NCBI RefSeq assembly: GCF_901933205.1
Contig: NC_044600.1
Span: 558,001 to 622,000, forward strand
Length of the DNA stretch: 64,000 nt
DNA from: Camarhynchus parvulus
Taxonomy: Eukaryota; Chordata; Aves; Passeriformes; Thraupidae
Direction: 5' to 3'
Part shown: in pieces, positions 24,687 to 36,985 of the stretch
How the letters are laid out: each line of letters begins with the position of its first letter
How positions within the stretch are numbered: the stretch's first letter is position 1
Notes under the pieces: model-generated
Told to the model about the DNA's origin: nothing
Seen by the model: the letters and a program-made list of their open reading frames with translations, nothing else
Database searches by the model: none
Translations under genes and position numbers: made by a program

Positions 24687-26117
24687 GCTCAGGCTGGCTC
24701 TGCAGAGCCCCAGGAGAGCAGCAGGGCTCCCGGCTGATCTCAGAGCCATGCAAGGACACCTGGCTCTCACAAAGGGAGCAGCTGACCAGCACAAAGGGCT
24801 GCACAGCCTCCCCCCTCGCAGGGACTCCACACGGACACTCCAGCACAAAGGCAAGGAACATTCTGAGTGTTTCTGTCACCTTGCTGTGCCCCTGAGGCTC
24901 ACACTGCAGGCAGGCTGCTGTGCCCACATTCCTGCTGCACTCCAGGTGCCATTTTCCCAGTTGCTTCCCATGAAGATACCCAGCCAACAACAAAACGGGG
25001 CGTGGGCGCTGCCCAAGAACAATTCTGTCGGTTTCTAGACAAGCGAAAGCTCCAAAGATCACTTTTCTCTCAAGCTGTAGTAACCGGGCGAGCCCACGCT
25101 CTCTGGCCAGCCCCAGGCTGCTGTCAGTGGAACACCACTGAAACGGCGCTGCAATGTAACAAAGGTAAATGTAAAATGTAAAGCCCAGCTCTCCTGAGGG
25201 GCCCAAGGAGCTGCGGACCCAGCACGCCAGGTGAGCACAGAGCCCACCTGTGCCGGCAGCCCCTGTCCCGGGGCAAGCACACGGGAGCTGTCCCAGCACA
25301 GCCTGCAGGACACTCACAGCTCCGTCACACCCCAACCAGCCGCCCTCAGCTTTATTTCCAGCTCCCTGCTCCTCACAGGCCCCTGAGGAGCTGCTCAGAA
25401 AAGGCTTTTGCAGCCTGCCCAAGGCCAAATCACCTAAATGCACACCTCCAGCTCACAGCACTTCATTGCTGCTGCTGGCATATGGAGAGCTTAGATGAAA
25501 ACAAGCAAATACTGGGTAAAAACATCCCAGGAAAAGCTGAATATTTATGGTTTGTACCCAGAAATCTGACTGGCAAGTGGCTGCTTCAGGTAGAGATAAA
25601 AGGAGTGACGGAAGAGTAACTTTTATCTATGCAGTCAACATTTAATGACTGCATGAACATTTGCAGATGATTAGGGCCAGCCTAAGTGCTCTGTTGTTCC
25701 TTTGTTCCATTTCTGAAGGGTTTGGACTCTATTTATTATATTTCTTCTTCTTTTTTTTTTCTTTCTCCCCCATAGTTGCAACTAAATATAATTTTTGGCT
25801 TTTAAAGACCTATTTCCATTTATAGAATCCAGCTGACAGGCTGGGGATGATGTTTCCTAGCTGAGGCATCTGCCTCCTTGACAGAGGGAGGGATGATCAC
25901 GCTGGGTGCAGCAGGCTGGGCATCTCTGCCAGCTGAGGATGGCAGGGCTCAGAGCAGCCTGGCCCCTCGGGGTGTCTGCAGGGCAGGAGCTCAGCCCCAG
26001 CTGCCCTGCACAGCACAGCTCACCTGAGGGCACGGGGCAGAGCCTGGGACTGAACTGGTGTCACAGGGAACAACTGCTCCCTCTGACCCGGCCACACTCC
26101 TCCACAGGCAGCCACAG
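24687..26117. other. Unique spacer with a polypyrimidine tract
   Basis: No gene is supported. The + strand run at 25741-25771 is 31 consecutive pyrimidines (T-rich, ending CTCCCCC), followed by ATAG. It could act as a polypyrimidine tract or form a triplex, but it has no associated exon that I can recognise. Confidence 0.6.
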
Positions 26118-26432
26118 CCTCACCTGTCCTGGGAGAGCATCTGCAGCACCTGAGTGCCACACTGAGGTGCTCACCTGTCCTAGGGGAACATCTGCAGCAC
26201 CTGAGTGCCACACTGAGGTGCTCACCTGTCCTAGGGGAACATCTGCAGCACCTGAGTGCCACACTGAGGTACTCACCTGTCCTAGGGGAACATCTGCAGC
26301 ACCTGAGTGCCACACTGAGGTGCTCACCTGTCCTAGGGGAACATCTGCAGCACCTGAGTGCCACAGTGAGGTGCTCACCTGTGTCCCGGGGGAACATCTG
26401 CCCTCACCTGAGCACTCCTGAGTGCCACACTG
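26118..26432. repeat. 51 bp minisatellite, about six copies
   Basis: Units contain GGTGCTCACCTGTCCTAGGG, GAACATCTGCAGCACCTGAG and TGCCACACTGA. The four central copies are almost identical. The first has GGGAGAGC for AGGGGAAC, and the last is interrupted by GTGTCCCGGG and a CCCTCACCTGAGCACTCC insert. Each unit has two CACCTG words; on the minus strand the first reads ACAGGTGAGC, a good splice-donor string. The period is 17 codons. Confidence 0.96.
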
Positions 26433-27515
26433 ACACCCAGATGTGTGCCAAGCACACAAGAGCACTTCCAGGACAGGAGGGCTGTGTGATGTGTCTGTGC
26501 CCACCCCTCACTCAGCCTTGTCCAGCTCTCTGTGCCTTGCTCTTGCTGCTGTGTCATCTGCTCTGTTCCCCCCACGTGCACTCCTTCAAAACCTGGCCAG
26601 TTTCTCCCATTTCCTCTCCTTCCCTGCCAGGACAAGTGGAAAAGATCACCCAGATGTAATTTCAGCAAACGATAAATCCCTTTATCAATGGTGCTGCCCT
26701 GAAAGTCAGTAGATGGAAATCTGAATCTGATTTTCAGCTTCTACAGCATTTCCTTCCATAAGACCATTAAACTGCAGGCTCAAAGTTACAGCTTAAATCA
26801 TGTCTTTTTGCAGACAAGTCTAAGCTCCAAACAATCAAATAGTGATTTATAATCTGTTGTTTTCAGTCAATATATCATGTCTAGCAAACATTGATTTATA
26901 TGTAAGATTAGACTTTGTGGTTGTACTTTCCAAAGTTATTCAATAACAGCAATCATAGCCAACAATTGATAGGTAATTTTTCTAGTATACACAAATTAAT
27001 CTTTGCTAATTTGACCTTAAATTACCAAAGTTTCATGACTCATTTTCCAATATAAAGTTGCAGGTTGGTTTGGTTTCTTGGTCACATTACTCTTCCCCTG
27101 CATCTTGTCCTTTGACCATTAAATTCTTTGCTCATATCTCATTCTTTCAAAGTTTACTTCCCTTGTGTATTTGGTAGAAATGCAGACTTGCCTTCTCCAT
27201 TTTCACCTGTGTCTTTGAGCTCTGATTCTCCTGCAAAGTATCTCCTCACCTGTTAAATTCTTTCAGCACATCCTTCTGTGTGACATCTGCACGTCCAAGG
27301 CTGACATCCCACGCACAGAACAGCTTCACACTGCCAGTCCAGGGCAGACAGGCAGCCCCTGTCCCAAAGGAACAATTCCCCCCCTTTGCCTGTGCCTTGC
27401 CCTGGAGGCTTCTGATCCCAGCCCCACCTCAGCTTCCCAGCCTGAGGGCAACTGTCCCAACCCTGTCCTGAGCCCAGATAAAGAGCACTGAAGCTCCTGC
27501 CCTGGTGGTTCCAGG
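26433..27515. other. Unique spacer including an AT-rich island
   Basis: No gene recognised. 26740-27060 is AT-rich and has few long frames. Its texture resembles conserved non-coding DNA, but conservation cannot be judged from one sequence. Confidence 0.55.
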
Positions 27516-28137
27516 TGTGGAACACAACCCATGGCTGTGCTGTGCTGTGGAACACAACCCATGGCTGCTGTGGTGTGGAACACAACCCATGGCTGTGCTG
27601 TGCTGTGGAACACAACCCATGGCTTTGCTGTGGAACACAACCCATGGCTTTGTTGTGCTGTGGAACACAACCCATGGCTGTGCTGTGCTGTGGAACACAA
27701 CCCATGGCTTTGCTGTGCTGTGGAACACAAACCCATGGCTGTGTGGAACACAACCCATGGCTTTGCTTTTCCTGGTGTTGAACACAAACCATGGCTGTGC
27801 TGTGCTGTGACACAACCGGCTTTGCTGTGGAACACAACCCATGCTTTGCTGTGGAACAACATGGTTTGGGGAACACAACCCATGGCTGTGTCTGTGGAAA
27901 CACACCTGTTTGGTGGGGAACACAACCCATGGCTTTGTCTGTGCTGTGGAACACAACCCATGGCTTGGCTTTGCTGTGGAACACAACCCATGGCTTTGCT
28001 GTGGTGGGGAACACAACCCATGGCTTTGCTGTGGAACACAACCCATGGCTTTGCTGTGCTGTGGAACACAACCCATAGCTTTGCTGTGGAACACAACCCA
28101 TGGCTTTGCTGTGGTGGGGAGCACAACCCATGGCTGT
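27516..28137. repeat. 27/32 bp minisatellite (GGAACACAACCCATGG), about 22 copies
   Basis: Units are GTGGAACACAACCCATGGCT plus TTGCTGT or GTGCTGT, with an optional extra GTGCT. The 27770-27920 part is degenerate, with short internal deletions and single-base changes. Most units hold a CCATGG palindrome. The reverse strand is open in three frames (264-313 codons) with cycles such as His-Gly-Leu-Cys-Ser-Thr, which is repeat-driven. Confidence 0.96.
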
Positions 28138-30603
28138 TTCCCTCCAGGACAAGCTGGCTCCAGCCCAGCAGGACCCTGAGCAGGCTCCTGACACACAAGG
28201 AGGGGGACAGGACCTGGGCTCACCCAGGGGCTCAGCTCACTGCCATTACCATTAAAATAAAACCTGGATGGGAAGGGCCACCTGTGGCTCCATGTGCAGA
28301 GCCAGCACCTTCACCAGGGGATTGTTATTTCAACACCTGTCTGCTGTACCTGGTTATTAATAGAAAGGATCACACACAGCCTGAGGTAAATTAAAATTCC
28401 AGTTCTGCTATTCCGTGTCATTGAAGAATCTGCCAGGCCGTTGTTTGATTTGGTTTCTAGCAAAGCAGGCTAACAAACTTCCTTCCAAGCCATTAATTCA
28501 GATATGCAATAAGCCTAACACAACTGCACTGGCTCATTAAAGCAATTTGAGGTAACCTGACTCATTAGAGCAGCCACCATCCATCCCCTGTGAGTGCAGC
28601 CTTGTTTTCAGGCAGCCTCAGAGATGACCTGCTGTGCCAAATGCCTCTTCTGTCTCAGGAAAACTTCAGGGAAACAGCAAAATGGAAAACCTTCATTTGC
28701 TCAGACTTTGAAATTCATTCAAATGCAAGACTATTATAACATTCTGAGCACCTTTTTTCATCCAGAAAAGGATTATTTAAAGGGATGAAGGGAAATTCTT
28801 CAGTAAAGACAGTACCCCAATGATAGTCATGCAGGACACAAGTTTACAGATAAAACTGATAAGCTCCCTGCTATATCTGCTGGAAAGGACAGTTTAACCA
28901 TTCAGGAAAGCAAATACAGGAAGGACAAATTCTGAGTGTGCCATCGCTGAAATAACAAGAACTAACCTGTGACCTTGGTACACAGCCCAGGCTGCCATCA
29001 GCACACAAAGCAGCTGCACAGAGCTGCTGCCCACACTTAGGGAAAACCATAAAAATCCTCCTGTGCTTAATAAAAAAGGACACTAAACGAAGGTACAAAG
29101 AGAACTGAGGCAGCATTTAGCCTTTAAGCAGGGACATTTACAGGTGTACCAGTCATCAAGCTCAGGATAATTAAGCCTGGCCCTTGAACTACATCAACCC
29201 ATTTAGTGGCTGGAGGTGAAGCACAAAATCCTTGAGTGAGACTAATTTGGAGTCCTCCAGCAGAGGAATTAAGCAGCTTAATACAAAGCACCTTCCATGG
29301 ACTTAGTGCACTTAAAGACTTGTTCACCTAATGAAAGGGAGGCAGGCACACAGCAGACTTTGACCCTCTGCTACAGAAGAAGCAACTGCCTGACAACAAC
29401 AACAACAACAATAAAATCATCTCTGTGCACGTTTGCTGTTCCCCAAACAAAAAGCTGTTTCTCCCAGGCCAGGTTCACAGGCAGCACTGAATAAGGGAGC
29501 TGCACAGCCAGCACCCACAGCAGGCTGCTGCTGCCCTCCTGACATTCCTGCTCGGAGTGACTCTGAGATCACAGCACAGGGACGCGTTTGTTCAACGGGA
29601 TTGATCTGTTTGTTTGTTTTCATTTCAAGCCACTATCTCTCACATACCCAAGCCACCAGAGCTGGGAGAAGCACCTGGAATGCGCAGGGAGGGCTCTGGG
29701 ACTAGAACCAGAGCTTTCCTACCCTCAGTGTCTCTCATTTGAGCTACAAAAACTCACTTTATCTGGGAGGGACAACACATCCCGAGTCCTCCCTGTGGGC
29801 TGGCCCAGCTCAGGCTCATCTCTGCTCTCCTTCCCTCCCCAGGGCAGATCCTTCCATGTGTCATGGAAAGGAACTGACTTTCACAGGGAGCAGTGAGGAG
29901 AACTTCATTCAGTAACTCTCTTTCTGAAAACACTTCTGAAGTTCTTCCTCAATTCCTTTTTAGAAGGCCTCCTGAGAAACCTGCTAAATTTCAGTTCTAA
30001 TTTCTAAAGATTTTCCTGTCCATGTCAGTTATAATTGTCACCATATCTCAGTTTCATTTTCCTTCCATTTTCTCTCTGGCCAGAAAAATCCACGTAATTT
30101 AAGTTCGTTAACATTTCCTGTTTTCCTTCTGTATACAGAGAGATTTTAGGCATTAACACATGGAAATGAATAAATCAAGAGAAGGACAGGGAAGGCACAC
30201 AATTATACAGTATTTTAGTTAACCTTCAGCCTTATTTCAGCGATACAAATGAAGAAGCCCCTCCAGTCTCTGCAGAAATTTAGAAAAGAGCAAGCAGAGT
30301 AAGAGCTGGGGGCATTTTTGTGCTCCAGGCTTGGGATTGGATGAATGAGTTACCTCCAGGAGTGTCCAAGGAGCCCCAAAGCGCAGATTAACCACACTCT
30401 GAGGGGATGGATGGCTCTGCTCTGCCCTGGGTTTTCCAAAGCCAGCCTGATGCAGGCAACGTGCATTTCCATCACTGATATTCCTTCTCTCTCTTACCTG
30501 TCCTATTTTGTCTTCGAGGAAGAGGGACAGACCTGCAATAGCAGCTCTCAAACATTTTAGCTCCCCCCTGGATGTTCCTCCCCCATGCCATTGAAACTCC
30601 ATG
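28138..30603. other. Unique non-coding DNA with a CAA tract
   Basis: No gene or transposon recognised. A pure ACA/AAC tract of six repeats lies at 29393-29410. 29930-30230 is AT-rich. Confidence 0.55.
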
Positions 30604-30634
30604 TGGATGATGTTCCTTCCATGAACATCATCCA
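30604..30634. other. Perfect 12 bp inverted repeat with 7 nt loop
   Basis: TGGATGATGTTC (30604-30615) and GAACATCATCCA (30623-30634) are exact reverse complements around CTTCCAT. In RNA two further G-U pairs could extend the base. The stem is too short for a typical microRNA precursor, and no longer pairing is visible in the flanks. Confidence 0.85.
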
Positions 30635-33405
30635 TGAGGAAGGTTCCTTCCCACCTTCCTCTCTCCATCTGTAACTCCTCAGCTCAACACCATCAGCACC
30701 TGCCCAGCATTCACAGAGTCTCAGCAGATAAAGCACAAAGCTGAAGTTCATCACGGTGAAGGACCGAGGGCAGGTAGGATGTTTCTGAAAGGACAGGTTA
30801 CAATCAAGCCAATCAGTTCCAAACCACTCCAGAGAGAAGCACTCCATTTCTGCCATCAGGAATCTTCCCCGCCTACGTTGTCATCCCTGAGGGTGAAGGA
30901 GACTCTTGGAAAAACGGAACAGAGTGTTCAAAAGCCCAGCAGATCACATGCAGTACAACCATGCCTCCAAATTCATCAGAAGGTCACCAAGCCTGCACAC
31001 TGAGCTAGGATCTATTTAAATACTGTCACTGTGAAGTGGATCCATCTTCACTTTGTCCAAAAGGCACCTCACACACAACATCTAGCTGTGGGATGTGCTC
31101 CAGTCTCACTCCTCAGCGAGAATGAAGGAATTAGCACTGCTCTGAATCACTCATCACAGACAGAGTCCCACTGCACTCCTGACAGGCTGATTACACTGTC
31201 ACACTCATTAGGCCAGAAGGAAACACATTTTGTTGGAATCTAGGATTCTCTGCAACCGAGGAGCACTAAGAGAAATAGAACAAACCAATTTAAATGTTTA
31301 AAAAGTGAAATAAAAGCCTGTAATCATCAGGGTTCTAATGATCTCTATCAAATGACTGTCTCACAGCAATAGGGGTGCTGAAGGATTTGCAGCAAGAGCA
31401 CCTCAGTGTTCCAGCACAGCCCTGTGGGGTGCAGGAAAGGGCTGAGGGGCCCCAGGGCAGGAGGGGCGCTGGTGAGGAAATGAGGGAATAACTGGGAGCC
31501 AGGAAGAGATGCTGGCACAGCCCTGTGGGCACAAGGCAAAGGAAACAGCTCAGGGAGGACAGAGCAAAAAGCCTGTCCCACCAGCCTGGTCTGGGGTTCA
31601 ACCCCTGGCACAGGAGGAGGAGGAGAAAAGGCACCACATCTCCCACCCTGGGCTATGGCCTTGCAGCTTCATCCCACTCCATCCCTGCTGGGCTGGCAAA
31701 GAGGATGGAGGAGAAAAGGCACCACATCTCCGACCTTGGAGCTTCCTCCCATTCCATCCCTGCTGGGCTGGCTGCATCCATGGCAGAGCACACACTGCCC
31801 ACGCTGCCACCCAAACCACGTGTGCCCCAACAGAAAGCAGCGCTCAGGAGGCACCCAGCAGCACTGGAAAAGCCCAGAGCAGGAATGTCCAGGGAACACG
31901 AACATGTTCCAGCCCTCATGCCCTGGTGCCTGCAGCGTGTGGGCAGCAGCAGGAGGTGCTCAGGCTGCAGGGCTGCCCCCACCCTGCTCAGCCCAGGCAG
32001 ATGGAGGAGCCTCAGCAGGGTGTGCTGGAGCTCTGCCTCAGCTCCCTGTGCGAGCACGAGGGTACAAGCAGCCCCCTGGGAATTAGCATTTACATGGCAT
32101 TTGTGCCTTGCTGGCTTGGGCTTTATTCAGGCTGCTCCAGGCAACATATTTGTACTTCACTGGACACAGCCTTCCTAATAACCATTACTGTTCCTGGTAA
32201 TTTTCAATGAGTTCATGCAAGGCAATTTCACTTCCTTCCCTCTTCAAAAAGAATTTATTAAAAAGATCTGTATAGGAATAACAGACTCACAATCAGAGAA
32301 GCCACATGCCATGATCAGAATTAAAGGAGCCATCTGTTTCTTTGCAGTCATGCACATCTCAAACAAAAAGTACACACATGACATATGTCATTACTTCCAC
32401 TTTCCTGAGAGAAAATATTTGCCATGATTGCCTCCCACAGGAGCGCGGGGAGCTCCACCACCAGCCTGCAGTGCTGCAGGAACCCTCCCACTGAACCCTC
32501 CCAGAGTGGATTCAGGCTTCAGCTCTGCCTCAGCCAACCCAGCAGAGCTTCTCGTGCCCCTGTGAATCCTTTCCAACCTCTTTTCCACAAGATCTGCAGC
32601 CAGGGCTTGGCTTGCTGCTCCCCACCACCAAGAGGAGCTGCCCTGCTGAGCTCCACACACACACACACACTTGTGTCTTTCCGTTTAAAAGTCAATTTAG
32701 GAAATTACACTGTTCACTGGATGATATATTTTCACGTCAATATGTTGTAAGATGCAATTTTTACCCCCCTCCATCTAATCCCAAGAGGCAGTGATGAAGG
32801 CAGTGATGGCAATGCACCAGACACACCCAGACACACCCCAGCAGGAGATGAGATGTCACCCTGGTCCTGGACACCCTGGCAGTGCCCCGCTGCCCCTGCC
32901 CAACACACCAATGACAAATGTTCTGGAAAAAGCCTCTCCTGAAACGTGGTAGAATTCTTCCACCTAAAACGCCTCCTCCTCTTTTCCCTGCCTTGCCTCA
33001 GCTCAAACCCTGAGGAGTTCAGGGCTACCTACTGCGCCCTGAGACACTGTGAAAGGATTTCTTCAGAAAAATCAAAGAGTAGCTTAATTTAAGTTTGTCT
33101 GACCTGGGCTGTTACCCTTGCTTTCAGTTATGGAAAACCTTTAAATAGGAACAGCAAAGTTAAAAAAAAAGGCAAGTGAAAGTTGTCTCTGGTTCTTCAG
33201 CTTTTCTCTCTGCAGGCCTGGATGCTTTTGCTGTAAGGTGCTCATCAGAGGCCAGGAGAAAAGCTCTCAAGTTCAAACACTGGAGCTCTGCAGGGGATTT
33301 TCCCTCCCCCAGCCGCTCTCCCTGCAGATCCCCACTCCTGTGCACAGACAGGTATTTCATTATGGTAACACTCTGTGACCCTGAGATGGTCTGTGCATTC
33401 CCTGT
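30635..33405. other. Unique non-coding DNA with a small duplication and a CA repeat
   Basis: An imperfect two-copy tandem repeat of 88 bp offset spans 31619-31772 (shared words GGAGGAGAAAAGGCACCACA and ATCCCTGCTGGGCTGGC; the second copy lacks about 14 bp). A (CA)9 microsatellite lies at 32653-32670. Overlapping frames at 31509-32210 (217-233 codons) match no family I know. Confidence 0.6.
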
Positions 33406-34481
33406 GCCAGCTCAGTGCAAAGCCCTGTCCTACCCATGTCCAGCTCAGTGCAAAGCCCTGTCCTACCCATGTCCATCCATGTCCAGCTCAGTGCAAAGCC
33501 CTGTCCTACCCATGTCTGCCCATGTCCAGCTCAGTGCAAAGCCCTGTCCTACCCATGTCCAGCTCAGTGCAAAGCCCTGTCCTACCCATGTCCACATGTG
33601 CTCAGTGCAAAGCCCTGTCCTACCCATGTCTATCCATGTCCAGCTCAGTGCAAAGCCCTGTCCTACCCCTGTCCATCCATGTCCAGCTCAGCGCAAAGCC
33701 CTGTCCTACCCATGTCCATCCATGTCCAGCTCAGTGCAAAGCCCTGTCCTACCCCTGTCCATCCATGTCCAGCTCAGCGCAAAGCCCTGTCCTACCCCTG
33801 TCCATCCATGCTCAGCTCAGTGCAAAGCCCTGTCCTACCCATGTCTGCCCATGTCCAGCTCAGCGCAAAGCCCTGTCCTAAAGTCCAGCTCTCAAGCCCT
33901 GTCCATGTCTGCCCATGTCCAGCTCAGTGCAAAGCCCTGTCCTACCCATGTCCATCCATGCTCAGCTCAGTGCAAAGCCCTGTCCTACCCATGTCCAGCT
34001 CAGCGCAAAGCCCTGTCCTTCCCCTGTCCACCCATGCTCAGCTCAGTGCAAAGCCCTGTCCTACCCCTGTCCATCCATGTCCAGCTCAGTGCAAAGCCCT
34101 GTCCTACCCCTGTCCATCCATGTCCAGCTCAGTGCAAAGCCCTGTCCTTCCCCTGTCCACCCATGTCCAGCTCAGTGCAAAGCCCTGTCCTACCCCTGTC
34201 CATCCATGTCCAGCTCAGTGCAAAGCCCTGTCCTACCCATGTCTGCCCATGTCCAGCTCAGCGCAAAGCCCTGTCCCACCCATGTCCATCCATGTCCAGC
34301 TCAGTGCAAAGCCCTGTCCTACCCATGTCCAGCTCAGTGCAAAGCCCTGTCCTACCCATGTCCATCCATGCTCAGCTCAGTGCAAAGCCCTGTCCTACCC
34401 ATGTCCATCCATGTCCAGCTCAGTGCAAAGCCCTGTCCTACCCATGTCCATCTCAGTGCAAAGCCCTGTCCTACCCATGGT
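33406..34481. repeat. 33/43 bp minisatellite, about 27 copies
   Basis: The core AGCTCAGTGCAAAGCCCTGT is followed by CCTACCCATGTCC and, in longer units, an additional ATCCATGTCC. Variants include GCGC for GTGC, CCCCTG for CCCATG, and TGCCC for ATCC. One unit near 33880 is degraded (AAAGTCCAGCTCTC). The 10 bp difference between unit types shifts frame, yet three forward frames remain open (168-448 codons) because stops are absent. Confidence 0.97.
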
Positions 34482-35687
34482 TCCAAATTAGACTTCCAAA
34501 AAGAAAAAAAAAAGGCAGCTAGAAGATGCACAACAAGTTTTGGCAAAATAAAAACTTTTATGCAGAATTGACCTGATTCTGGAAGAAGCAAAATGTGAAC
34601 ACAGCATGGCATAATTGCATGCATTTGTTATTAGAGTCATTCTAGCGACATCTGCTTCTTCCCTTGCCTCACTGACTTGCACATTACAAAAAGCAGACGG
34701 CATTGGATGCTGGTCACTCAGGAAGGTCACCCCCTGGCTGTGATACATGCTTCCACCTTAATTATTTGGGATCTAATTCTGACATAACAGGAATTTATTA
34801 CCATACAGAGAATAACCATATTCCAAGAAGTATCAATAGCAAACACTTCTAAAATGGGACTGAAAGAATAAATTAAAATCAAATATTAGAAGAAGGGTTA
34901 ATTTTCTGTCCTAACACTTGCAGGTTTTCCACTGGGAGTTCTTTTTCACTGTGATTTATCACTTAGATTTTGCTTGTTTTTTCCTCATCTTATTTTCATG
35001 CATCACCGTATCACATTCAAGAACAAGGTTTGATTGCCCTGCTCCTATGGAAGGGTGTTTCAGGGTGTCCTGCTCAGAAATCCAAGCACTACACAGAGAA
35101 TACAGAAATCACCAGAGAGTATCATTAGCAGAAGGGTTATTATTACTCTCTCATGAATTTTACTCATAATCAGACTGATCCTGCAGTTAGGCAAGCAGTA
35201 GTCAAACCTAATCAATAAATCTGCACAAAAGCAACTGAATTGGGCCAAATGCAACAACAAAGGGTAAAAAAAATTGCATTAAATAGGTGCTATCATAATT
35301 AAAGAGAGAAAGATACAATGGCAACATTCTCCTCTCTGACCTACGCTGTGATGAAGGCACAGGGTGTACCTGTACTGTAATTTCTGAATTGGGGATATAA
35401 ATGGCACTGCCAGTGACTTTCATGGATCTCCCCTGTGCACATAAAACCCAGAACACCAAAATGGCAATGACAGAGCCATAAAGGAAGAGAAAATTTTCAC
35501 TGCAGCTTGGAAAGCAATGCAGAGGTAAGACATAAATAAAATAATGACTGAAGCTGCATGGCACATGGCTGAGATAAAAACCAGAACTGCCCAAGAGATC
35601 ATCAGTGTCTGGGATGTGCTATTCCATCCAGCAGGGCTCTCTGGGGCTGGGCAGCCCAGCCCTGCTCCTGCACACCCTTCTCACTCT
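34482..35687. other. Unique AT-rich spacer
   Basis: No gene recognised. A minus-strand frame at 35208-35594 (128 codons) is rich in Phe and Leu, as AT-rich DNA tends to be, and matches nothing known to me. Confidence 0.6.
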
Positions 35688-36408
35688 GAGAACCCAACAA
35701 AGCTGCTGCCCCAAAACCTGAACCCAACAAAGCTCCTGCCCCAAAACCTGAACCCAACAAAGCTCCTGTCCCCAAAACCTGAACCCAACAAAGCTCCTGC
35801 CCCAAAACCTGAACCCAACAAAGCTCCTGCCCCAAAACCTGAACCCAACAAAGCTCCTGTCCCAAAACCTGAACCCAACAAAGCTCCTGCCCCAAAACCT
35901 GAACCCAACAAAGCTCCTGCCCCAAAACCTGAACCCAACAAAGCTCCTGTCCCCAAAACCTGAACCCAACAAAGCTCCTGCCCCCAAAACCTGAACCCAA
36001 CAAAGCTCCTGCCCCAAAACCTGAACCCAACAAAGCTCCTGCCCCAAAACCTGAACCCAACAAAGCTCCTGCCCCAAAACCTGAACCCAACAAAGCTCCT
36101 GTCCCAAAACCTGAACCCAACAAAGCTGCTGCCCCAAAACCTGAACCCAACAAAGCTCCTGCCCCAAAACCTGAACCCAACAAAGCTCCTGCCCCAAAAC
36201 CTGAACCCAACAAAGCTCCTGCCCCAAAACCCAACAAAGCTGCTGCCCCAAAACCCGAACCCAACAAAGCTCCAGTCCCAAAACCCGAACCCAACAAAGC
36301 TCCAGTCCCAAAACCTGAACCCAACAAAGCTCCTGCCCCAAAACCTGAACCCAACAAAGCTCCTGCCCCAAAACCTGAACCCAACAAAGCTCCTGTCCCC
36401 AAACCCCT
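35688..36408. repeat. 30 bp minisatellite, about 24 copies
   Basis: Units are AACCTGAACCCAACAAAGCT plus CCTGCCCCAA, with CTG/CCA/CTGT variants and one short unit near 36222. The array is very homogeneous. The period is ten codons. The + frame gives a Pro-Lys-Pro-Glu-Pro-Asn-Lys-Ala-Pro-Ala cycle and two minus frames are open for 250-348 codons. Occasional single extra C residues in the CCCC runs shift the frame, so no single frame covers the whole + array, which argues against coding. Confidence 0.97.
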
Positions 36409-36908
36409 GGGAAGCCTCAGCCCTGCACAGCCCACCCCAGACCTGCCCTCTCCTGCACACACCATCAGGAAGCAGAACATTATTCCTATTCCACTGAAAC
36501 AAAACACCATTAATTGATTCTGAATAGACGCAATATGGAAATTGCAATTACAGCAACTCCAGCTGCTGAGACAGAATGTGAACAGCAGCCATGGACTCTG
36601 AACTGCACTTGAACAGCACTTTCCAGAATTCCCCAAGAAGACTGACAAACATAGACAGTCCTGCTGTGAGACTGAAGGATGTTTTCCTAAAAATATCTTC
36701 TTGTTTTCATTCCTTATTGCCTTTTCTAGACTTTTTTTTTACACTCCGTGCATTAACTGGAATAATACAAAGTATAAATACGGTATATGTGCCTGCCACC
36801 ACAACTGCAGTGCTCAGACCCACAATAATCTTCAGTGCAAATGCATTTATTGCAATATCTGGAGTATCATGAGATATGCAGTAAGTGAAAAATGTCACAC
36901 AGGACAGT
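36409..36908. other. Unique spacer
   Basis: AT-rich, with no recognisable gene or repeat. Confidence 0.6.
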
Positions 36909-36985
36909 CATACAACTACAGAATGGTTTGGGTTGGAAGGGACCTTCAAAGATCATCTAGACCAGCCCCCAAAAGCCCTAGAGCT
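36909..36985 (-). mobile_element. CR1 3' end fragment, reverse orientation
   Basis: The + strand text GAATGGTTTGGGTTGGAAGG followed by GACCTTCAAAGATCATCTAG is the reverse complement of the highly typical CR1 3' terminus. Only about 75 bp can be recognised. The tail side is towards lower coordinates. The 3' boundary of the match near 36985 is approximate. Confidence 0.9.

Noticed and set aside
25741..25775. Polypyrimidine tract plus AG as a splice acceptor
   Set aside because: No open, recognisable exon follows. Such tracts are common in AT-rich non-coding DNA.
27253..28223. Three minus-strand frames of 264-313 codons
   Set aside because: They follow the 27/32 bp array and show only its translated cycle.
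33176..34522. 448-codon plus-strand frame as a proline/serine-rich protein
   Set aside because: It coincides with the 33/43 bp array, whose units shift frame, and two other frames are also open.
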